Assembly: GCA_019911985.1 (NCBI GenBank)
Contig: JAIOJO010000025.1
Span: forward strand, 1 to 11,176
DNA length: 11,176 bases
Direction of reading: 5' to 3'
Origin: Sulfuricellaceae bacterium
GTDB taxonomy: Bacteria; Pseudomonadota; Gammaproteobacteria; Burkholderiales; UBA9220
Below, in pieces: positions 6,668 to 11,176 of this stretch. A program made the position numbers and the translations under genes. The notes under the pieces were generated by a model. It had not been told where the DNA came from and did not search any database. It worked only from the letters and a program-made list of their open reading frames with translations. How positions within the stretch are numbered: the stretch's first letter is position 1; every line of letters starts with the position of its first letter.

Positions 6668-6834
6668 CTTGGACATGTTGATTCTTTGCGGCTATTTTCC
6701 CAAACAGGTTGACGGATAGGCAAAGGATCGGCACGGCGGGTGTTCAGGCTCCATCTCGTCGTTCGCTGCGGCGCAACGCGACGGGCACCCGGACTCAATT
6801 AGGACCAACGCGTCCTTATCCAAGGAGTAGTAAA
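6668..6834 (+). promoter_or_regulatory. Long structured 5' leader of the pilin gene
   Basis: The non-coding stretch before the pilin contains a large stem-loop. The outer stem is CGGGTG (6737-6742) with CACCCG (6786-6791). The inner stem is CGTCG (6757-6761) with CGACG (6779-6783). Closer to the gene are two mutually exclusive 5-bp hairpins, one of which covers the ribosome site. The same frame as the pilin is open back to 6709, but that extension would bury the prepilin leader and is not translated as part of a prepilin. No known riboswitch class is recognised. Confidence 0.4.
6822..6827 (+). promoter_or_regulatory. Strong ribosome binding site AAGGAG of the pilin gene
   Basis: AAGGAG lies 7 nt before ATG 6835, the best Shine-Dalgarno match in the window. 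It decides the pilin start over upstream in-frame ATG 6709. AAGGA (6822-6826) can pair with TCCTT (6813-6817) across a 4-nt loop, which would hide the site. Confidence 0.75.
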
Positions 6835-7284
6835 ATGAAACACAATGCAAAACAACAATCGGGCTTTACGTTGATCGAATTAATCATGGTGATCGTGATT
6901 CTGGGTATTCTTTCGGCGGTCGCGTTGCCGAGATTTGTTAATTTGGGAGTTGATGCTCGCGCTTCCTCTGTACAAGGTATGGCAGGTGGGATAAATGCAG
7001 GGATTGCGATTGCGCATGCGCGCTGGCTGGCCTCAGGTGCTCCTGCTGGTGGAGTACAGGTTACTCTCGAGGGAGGCCAACAGGTGGCGGTTAATAATGC
7101 AGGATGGCCCACAGACGCTGCGGGGGGCATTGGTAACGTATTGCAAAACATTAATGGTTATACCTGGACCTATGGAACACCCTCTACCTTAAACGTAGTT
7201 CCTGCTGTAACAACTCCGGCTACTTGCCAAGTAACTTACAACTCTGGAACAGGTGTTGCGGTCGCCAACGTCGGCGCCTGTTAA
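6835..7284 (+). CDS. mshA: Major MSHA-type pilin (type IV prepilin)
   Basis: This 149-aa prepilin has a short basic leader (MKHNAKQQSG) and a cleavage site after G10. The mature protein starts at F11, with the essential Glu at +5 (E15) in FTLIELIMVIVILGILSAVALPRF, the conserved N-terminal helix. The extracellular part has the MSHA-pilin segment VQGMAGGINAGIAIAHARWLA and a C-terminal cysteine pair (C131, C149) able to form the usual disulfide loop. The size fits MshA/MshB. As only one such gene is present and it has the strongest ribosome site, its own promoter and its own terminator, it is probably the main fibre subunit; MshB cannot be excluded. Codons are visibly richer in A/T third positions (GTT, ATT, GCT, GGA) than in the adjacent genes, suggesting selection for expression or a different history. 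Confidence 0.9.
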   Translation: MKHNAKQQSGFTLIELIMVIVILGILSAVALPRFVNLGVDARASSVQGMAGGINAGIAIAHARWLASGAPAGGVQVTLEGGQQVAVNNAGWPTDAAGGIGNVLQNINGYTWTYGTPSTLNVVPAVTTPATCQVTYNSGTGVAVANVGAC

Positions 7285-7286
7285 TT

Positions 7287-7303
7287 AAGTAGTATAGCTA
7301 CTT
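7287..7303 (+). repeat. Small inverted repeat AAGTAG-tatag-CTACTT after the pilin
   Basis: A perfect 6-bp stem with a 5-nt loop begins 2 nt after the pilin stop codon and precedes the main terminator hairpin. It has no U-run of its own. It may add 3'-end stability to the pilin mRNA, which is inference. Confidence 0.5.
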
Positions 7304-7310
7304 GCTCTTA

Positions 7311-7345
7311 AAAAATGGGCAAGCTGTGTTGGCTTGTCCATTTTT
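7311..7345 (+). terminator. Strong intrinsic (rho-independent) terminator after the pilin
   Basis: The 14-bp stem pairs 7311-7324 (AAAAATGGGCAAGC) with 7332-7345 (GCTTGTCCATTTTT) around a 7-nt loop, with a single G-U pair. The GC-rich upper stem is followed by a run of T, and a run of A precedes it, so it could act in both directions. It would stop most pilin transcripts and lower expression of the downstream minor pilins. Confidence 0.85.
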
Positions 7346-7368
7346 ATAGCGATAATGCGTACATACCC

Positions 7369-7869
7369 ATGCTGCGTTTAACGCCACGGCGCTTGGCCGC
7401 CGCAGGCTTCACCTTGATCGAACTGATCATGGTGCTGGTGATTATCGGCGTCCTGGCCGCGATCGCCATTCCACGTTTTTTCGAAAAAAGCGGCTTCGAC
7501 GCCGCCGGCTTTGCCGACCAAACCCTCTCGATGGTGCAGTACGCCCAAAAAATGGCCGTCGCCAAGCGGCGCAATGTCTGCGTCACGCTGACAGCAGCCC
7601 CGAATCGCATTGCCCTGAGCTACGATGCGGCCGGCACGGCGCTGCCTGCCTGCGATCCCGCCTATATAGCGCTGCCTAGCCCAAGCGGCAACGCGGCCTA
7701 CACCGCCACCGCGCCCAACGGGGTTGTACTCGCTCCCGCCAGCGCTTTTATTTTCATGCCGTCGGGCAGCAGTAACCTAGCGGCTCCCTTGACGATTACC
7801 GTGACCGGCAGCGATGTGGCGCGGAACATCATCGTCGAACCGAGAACCGGCTATGCCCACTACCCCTAG
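7369..7869 (+). CDS. mshC: Minor prepilin MshC-like (GspH/FimT class)
   Basis: This 166-aa prepilin has leader MLRLTPRRLAAAG, cleavage after G13, mature Phe at +1 and Glu at +5 (E18), then LIMVLVIIGVLAAIAIPRF. The globular part fits GspH/FimT-type minor pilins: QTLSMVQYAQKMAVAKRRNVCVTL, two cysteines (NVC and PAC) and a late beta-rich segment. The gene order A-C-D supports mshC. ATG 7369 is chosen because it gives a normal leader; the frame is open back to 7315, but that start lies inside the terminator stem. No good Shine-Dalgarno is seen. It overlaps the next gene by 17 nt, so C and D are translated together. Minor pilins of this class prime assembly at the pilus tip. Confidence 0.85.
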   Translation: MLRLTPRRLAAAGFTLIELIMVLVIIGVLAAIAIPRFFEKSGFDAAGFADQTLSMVQYAQKMAVAKRRNVCVTLTAAPNRIALSYDAAGTALPACDPAYIALPSPSGNAAYTATAPNGVVLAPASAFIFMPSGSSNLAAPLTITVTGSDVARNIIVEPRTGYAHYP

Positions 7870-8443
7870 CCGCCTTTCCGACCCATCCCAATGCGGCTTG
7901 ACCTTGATCGAGCTGCTGATGTTCATCGTCATCGTCGCCGTCGGCGTGGCGGGCATATTGACGGTGATGAACTACACTTCGGTGCGTAGTGCCGACCCAA
8001 TGATACGCAAGCAGGAAATGGCGATTGCCGAATCCCTGCTGGAAGAAATCGAGCTTAAGCCCTTCACTTTCTGCGACCCGGACGACCCCCAGTCGGAAAC
8101 TGCGACCAGCGCCGCCGTCGGCGCGAACGGTTGCACCAGCGCGGCGCTGGTCGAACAGATGGGGGCGGAAACCGGCGAAACTCGAACCAGCCAGCCGCAA
8201 TTCGACAACGTCAACGACTACAATCAATTCGCCATGGTCGGGGGCATTCAGGACATTACCGGAACGGCCATTCCCGCGCTCAACAACTACAGCGCCAATG
8301 TCGCGATAAGCATCCCGGCGGCCCCGGTGCTGGGCACGATACCGGCGGCGGATACGCTGCTCATCACCGTCACCGTCACCGGCCCGGACGGCACGTCCAT
8401 CGTGATGGACGGCTACCGCACCCGCTACGCGCCGAGGACATGA
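7853..8443 (+). CDS. mshD: Minor prepilin MshD-like (PilV/GspI class)
   Basis: This 196-aa prepilin has leader MPTTPSRLSDPSQCG, cleavage after G15 and Glu at +5 (E20). The mature +1 residue is Leu (LTLIELLMFIVIVAVGVAGILTV) rather than the usual Phe or Met. The segment RKQEMAIAESLLEEI after the helix is the typical PilV/GspI/MshD signature. The remainder is Thr/Asn-rich and beta-like, ending GTSIVMDGYRTRYAP. The start overlaps mshC by 17 nt. The TGA stop overlaps an ATG at 8440 as ATGA, but what follows is repeat sequence. Role by family: part of the minor-pilin initiation or tip complex. Confidence 0.87.
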   Translation: MPTTPSRLSDPSQCGLTLIELLMFIVIVAVGVAGILTVMNYTSVRSADPMIRKQEMAIAESLLEEIELKPFTFCDPDDPQSETATSAAVGANGCTSAALVEQMGAETGETRTSQPQFDNVNDYNQFAMVGGIQDITGTAIPALNNYSANVAISIPAAPVLGTIPAADTLLITVTVTGPDGTSIVMDGYRTRYAPRT

Positions 8444-8515
8444 TGAAACTGGAAACCTCAATTGGCCGCTCGACTGGAATAAGCCACCCCGCCGCAAGCA
8501 TCGAGGTATGTGCCG

Positions 8516-8592
8516 GTAGGTTGGCGCTGAACGTAGTGAAGCCCAACGCCGCCCCTGTTGGGCTTCGGCTTACGGCCTCAGCGCCAACCTAC
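8516..8592. repeat. Nested REP-like palindrome
   Basis: The outer arms, GTAGGTTGGCGCTGA (8516-8530) and its perfect complement (8578-8592), enclose a second perfect stem, GAAGCCCAAC (8538-8547) with GTTGGGCTTC (8557-8566), around a 9-nt loop. The GTAGGTTGG and GAAGCCCAAC words are typical of a dispersed palindromic repeat common in many gamma- and betaproteobacterial genomes. In RNA it forms a long stable hairpin. Confidence 0.8.
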
Positions 8593-8663
8593 GATTCCTC
8601 CACTGCTGGCAAAATGCCTGCTGACCCCATTTGGCGCGCATGGCGGCTACCCTCTCTCCAACT

Positions 8664-8719
8664 CTCTCCCACAAGTGGGCGAGAGGGCGTTTTTGTCCCC
8701 TCGCCCACTTGTGGGAGAG
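8664..8719. repeat. 20-bp inverted repeat (REP-like, CTCTCCCACAAGTGGG family)
   Basis: The arms 8664-8683 and 8700-8719 are perfect 20-bp inverted copies separated by 16 nt. Each arm contains the near-palindrome CCCACAAGTGGG. This resembles the common GGGAGAGGG-type intergenic repeat. The T-run lies in the loop and not after the stem, so it is not a standard terminator. Confidence 0.75.
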
Positions 8720-8792
8720 GGCTGCCCACCCTCGGGAGAAGTAGCCGAGGGCGCGGGTACACTCCACCCCGCCCAACTGGGGTTTCCAGATT

Positions 8793-9680
8793 ATGACGAC
8801 ACGCCGCGCTGCGCAAAACGGATTCACGCTGATCGAGGCGATTATCGTCATCGTCATCACCGGCATACTCAGCGCCATCGTCGCCGTGTTCATCACTCGC
8901 CCGGTCGCGGGTTATGTCGATGCCTCCCGCCGCGCCCAACTCACCGACGCCGCCGACGGCGCATTGCGTATGATGGGGCGGGATATCCGCTCGGCTTTGC
9001 CGAACAGCATCCGCGTCAGCAACAACGGCACGGATTTTTACCTGGAATTTTTGGCGACACGGGCGGGCGGGCGCTTCCAACAGAACGACGCGTGCTTCAC
9101 CAGCGGCGTGGGATGCAACCAACTCCTCACCCAGGGCAGCATCATAAATAATTTCGGCGCTTTCGGCGCCAACGACAGCATCGCCATTTTCAACCTGTAC
9201 AACAACCAACTGGGCGATTGCAGCATTAACAACCCCAGCGCCTACTGCGGCCAAAACACCGTGGCGGTCACCGGCGTGGCGGGCGCCAATTCGGATACCC
9301 TGAATTTCGCCAACACGGTGTTTTTGCCCGCGCTCGGCACCTCCCCGCCCGGCGACCGCTTCCAGATTATCGACGGCACCCAGCAGGCGGTTACCTACGC
9401 CTGCAACCCGGCGGTCGCTGGCGTTGGCGCTAGCGCTAACGGCACGGGCACTTTGACCCGGCAATGGGGCTACGGCATCAATCCGGTTCAAGCCGTTCCT
9501 CCCAACCCGCCCGCTGGCGGCACGACGGCGCTATTGGCTCAGAACGTCAGCCGCTGCACGATCCAATACGCCCAAGGCAGCACTGAAAACAGCGGGCTGG
9601 TGACGATTTGGCTAGAATTGATGCGCAACGGCGAAAGCGTCAGCCTCAACTATCAGGTACACGTCAGCAATGTGCCCTAA
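8793..9680 (+). CDS. mshO: Minor prepilin MshO-like (PilW/GspJ class)
   Basis: This 295-aa prepilin has leader MTTRRAAQNG, cleavage after G10, Phe +1 and Glu +5 (E15), then FTLIEAIIVIVITGILSAIVAVFI. The following GYVDASRRAQLTDAADGALRMMGRDIRSALPNSIRV is strongly characteristic of MshO. Two early cysteines (DACF, GVGC) and a long beta-rich C-terminal region (VSLNYQVHVSNVP at the end) fit the family's large minor-pilin size. The ATG overlaps the TGA of the open frame in the upstream spacer. No strong Shine-Dalgarno is present. The 3' end overlaps mshP by 11 nt. Confidence 0.9.
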   Translation: MTTRRAAQNGFTLIEAIIVIVITGILSAIVAVFITRPVAGYVDASRRAQLTDAADGALRMMGRDIRSALPNSIRVSNNGTDFYLEFLATRAGGRFQQNDACFTSGVGCNQLLTQGSIINNFGAFGANDSIAIFNLYNNQLGDCSINNPSAYCGQNTVAVTGVAGANSDTLNFANTVFLPALGTSPPGDRFQIIDGTQQAVTYACNPAVAGVGASANGTGTLTRQWGYGINPVQAVPPNPPAGGTTALLAQNVSRCTIQYAQGSTENSGLVTIWLELMRNGESVSLNYQVHVSNVP

Positions 9681-10173
9681 AACCACTCCTCGCCCGCGCC
9701 GCACCCAAGGCGGATTCGCCTTGGTCACAGCCATTTTTCTGCTGGTGGTACTGGCCGCGCTGGGCGGGTTTATCGTCAGCATCTTTACCAGCCAGCAGCA
9801 AACCTCCGCCCTTGATCTGCAAGGCGAACGAGCCTACCAGGCGGCGCGCTCCGGCATCGAATGGGGGGTGTACCAAATCGCCAGTCCGGAGAATCTAAAC
9901 TACGGAAAAACCGCCGCACCCTTTACAATTCAATACGCCTGCGCAGGGTCTCCGGCCACGCTGAATGGTTTGGGCGGCAGCTTGGCGGGTTTCGCCGTCA
10001 CCGTGACCTGTAGCTTTTCCGACCATACCGAAGGCAGCAACCTGATCCGGGTATATCAGCTCACATCCACCGCCACAGCCGGGGGCGCGGTCGGCAACGG
10101 GGATTACGTGGAACGGCGGGTAGACCTGACCACCAGCACCTGCCGCCAAGCGCTGGACGATCAGGAATGTTAA
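9670..10173 (+). CDS. mshP: Minor prepilin-like MshP (PilX/GspK-like)
   Basis: This 167-aa protein has a proline- and arginine-rich leader (MCPKTTPRPRRTQGG), probable cleavage after G15, and the hydrophobic helix FALVTAIFLLVVLAALGGFIVSIF. Position +5 is Thr (T20), not Glu, as is usual for GspK/PilX-like tip subunits that cap or initiate the fibre. The segment LDLQGERAYQAARSGIEWGVYQI is the conserved MshP/PilX helix continuation. Four further cysteines occur in the globular part. It starts inside the end of mshO (11-nt overlap), so the two are co-translated. It lies 28 bp upstream of the MshQ-like gene without a terminator. Confidence 0.88.
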   Translation: MCPKTTPRPRRTQGGFALVTAIFLLVVLAALGGFIVSIFTSQQQTSALDLQGERAYQAARSGIEWGVYQIASPENLNYGKTAAPFTIQYACAGSPATLNGLGGSLAGFAVTVTCSFSDHTEGSNLIRVYQLTSTATAGGAVGNGDYVERRVDLTTSTCRQALDDQEC

Positions 10174-10201
10174 TATTCAGGTCGAATGGTGGGAATAGAT
10201 C

Positions 10202-11176
10202 ATGAAAACTACCCGAACTCTGTGGAAACGAAACCTGGCAGCCGGCATGGCTGCCCTGGCGCTATGCGCTGGCCTGCCCGCCGTAGCGCGCGCCGCCTGT
10301 TCGAGCGCTCCGCCGGGCTACACAGTGTATGCCGGCAAGGAACTGCAAACGCAGAACAATGCCCAGGTTAACGGCGCCAAAACCGGCAAAACCGAGCTTA
10401 ACCAGCCCGCCGGTTACCCCTCCTCCTATGCGGGAGGCCCCGCCACCACCGGCGCCATCACCCTGCCACCACTTGACCCCGCTTCTTTCCCAAGCTCTCA
10501 AATCGGTACGCAAAACATTTCAGTCGGAAATAATGGCAGCAAAACCGTAGCCTCCGGCTCTTACAATGACATCACTACCGGAAACAACACTTCCTTAAAT
10601 TTCACCGGTGGAACTTACTACATCGATACATTGAGCATCAGCAACAATGGCGTTGCCACGTTTGCGGCCGGTACTTATTACGTCAATACGCTGACCTTCG
10701 ACAATAACGCGATCATTACCCTATCCGGCGCGGTTACGTTCTACATCGGAAAGAATCTGAAAATCGACAATAACACCCAGGTCAACAGCGGTGCGAGCGC
10801 CTCGCCCGCCAACCTGACCTTCAATTTGTACAACGGGGCGGAAGCGACACTCGATAATAATGGCGGCATGAAGGGCTTGATCTACGCGCCCGGCGCCAGT
10901 TCCGAAATCCAGTTGGAAGAAAACGCCAGCCTGACCGGCGCCATTATTACCGGCGGCGAAGTGTCCTTGGATAACAATTCCAGCATCAGCTACGGCGCGG
11001 TATCGTCCAGCAGCGCCCTCAATCATTTTTCCATCAGCGCCAGCAGCAACGCTATCACCTGCCAAGGGCAAGCGGTAACGATCAGCCTTCACGACGCCAG
11101 CCACAACGTCATCAGCGACAATTGCGGCACCTACCCCACGATCACCCTATCCACCACGACCGGCCACGGGGATTGG
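10202..11176 (+). CDS. mshQ: Secreted MshQ-like protein (DUF6701 type), N-terminal part
   Basis: The 325 codons seen have no stop; the gene runs off the right edge. A signal peptide (MKTTRTLWKRNLAAGMAALALCAGLPAVARA) is probably cleaved after A31; the Cys at 33 lacks a proper lipobox, so a lipoprotein is unlikely. Residues about 105-265 form a regular Asn-rich repeat with NN or EN pairs near 110, 128, 148, 168, 190, 219, 241 and 258, consistent with a right-handed beta-helix. From about 275, HFSISASSNAITCQGQAVTISLHD and LSTTTGHGDW match the beginning of the MshQ/DUF6701 region found in large MSHA-locus exoproteins. It probably acts as a surface or pilus-tip adhesin. It follows mshP by 28 bp in the same direction. 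Confidence 0.87.
   Translation, partial: MKTTRTLWKRNLAAGMAALALCAGLPAVARAACSSAPPGYTVYAGKELQTQNNAQVNGAKTGKTELNQPAGYPSSYAGGPATTGAITLPPLDPASFPSSQIGTQNISVGNNGSKTVASGSYNDITTGNNTSLNFTGGTYYIDTLSISNNGVATFAAGTYYVNTLTFDNNAIITLSGAVTFYIGKNLKIDNNTQVNSGASASPANLTFNLYNGAEATLDNNGGMKGLIYAPGASSEIQLEENASLTGAIITGGEVSLDNNSSISYGAVSSSSALNHFSISASSNAITCQGQAVTISLHDASHNVISDNCGTYPTITLSTTTGHGDW

Larger units (their letters stand above)
8444..8792. other. Repeat-filled spacer between mshD and mshO
   Basis: These 349 bp interrupt an otherwise tightly overlapping gene cluster. They contain a nested 77-bp REP-like palindrome (8516-8592), a short GGCA-aaa-TGCC dyad (8608-8618) and a 56-bp inverted repeat (8664-8719), followed by a short repeat-like tract (GGGAGAAGTAGCCGAGGG from 8734). 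One frame is open throughout, from ATG 8440 to TGA 8796, but it reads through the repeats and resembles no protein. Confidence 0.7.

Noticed and set aside
6678..6700. Possible sigma-54 promoter upstream of the pilin (TTGGACATG...TTTGC)
   Set aside because: GG to GC separation is too long for sigma-54; the sigma-70 pair at 6639-6667 fits better.
6709..6834. N-terminal extension of the pilin from ATG 6709
   Set aside because: It would place over 50 residues before the cleavage Gly. The AAGGAG site 7 nt before ATG 6835 and the normal 10-residue leader argue for the later start.
8516..8719. CRISPR array or tRNA in the mshD-mshO gap
   Set aside because: There are no direct repeats with unique spacers and no cloverleaf; the structure is two inverted repeats of different sequence.
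8700..8730. Intrinsic terminator at the second repeat
   Set aside because: The T-run is in the loop (8690-8694), not after the stem on the plus strand, so a standard rho-independent terminator is not supported.

Overview
The window carries most of the distal half of an MSHA-type (mannose-sensitive haemagglutinin-like) type IV pilus locus. It is preceded by a divergent pair of envelope signalling genes. Gene content, the order E-G-x-A-C-D-O-P-Q, GC-rich coding sequence and intergenic REP-like palindromes point to a gammaproteobacterium, or a close betaproteobacterium. The repeats remind me of methanotrophic Methylococcales, but nothing here proves that assignment.

Layout. Positions 1-1464 (minus) hold the N-terminal 488 codons of a CHASE2 sensor that runs off the left edge. 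A 346-bp divergent intergenic region (1465-1810) contains stacked palindromes and possible promoters. A FecR-domain membrane protein (1811-2851, plus) has a C-terminal tail resembling the C-terminal domain of the pseudopilin GspG. It is followed at short spacing by mshE (2892-4595), an extension ATPase with an N-terminal c-di-GMP-binding MshEN module. A 168-bp palindromic MITE-like element (4592-4759) sits exactly on the mshE stop codon and separates it from mshG (4780-6015, inner-membrane platform). An unrecognised 202-aa membrane protein (6012-6620) overlaps mshG by ATGA.

A 214-bp leader with a predicted promoter and structured RNA precedes the major pilin gene (6835-7284). A strong intrinsic terminator (7311-7345) closes the pilin unit. 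The minor prepilin genes follow: mshC-like (7369-7869), mshD-like (7853-8443), mshO-like (8793-9680) and mshP-like (9670-10173). Last comes a secreted adhesin-like MshQ/DUF6701 protein (10202-11176, cut at the right edge). Between mshD and mshO lies about 350 bp of non-coding sequence packed with several palindromic repeats.

How it works together, from family knowledge: MshE powers assembly through platform MshG. A prepilin peptidase (not in the window) cleaves the pilins after Gly. The MshA-like protein forms the fibre, C/D/O/P form the initiation or tip complex, and MshQ is probably surface- or tip-associated. c-di-GMP binding to MshE would tie extension to a sessile lifestyle. The upstream mshI-N genes of the classical locus are not seen here. 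CHASE2 and FecR occupy the region just upstream of mshE instead, so the remaining assembly genes must lie elsewhere or differ. The most unusual items are the FecR-GspG-like fusion, the element inserted at the mshE stop, the possible switch-like pilin leader, and the repeat-built spacer between mshD and mshO.
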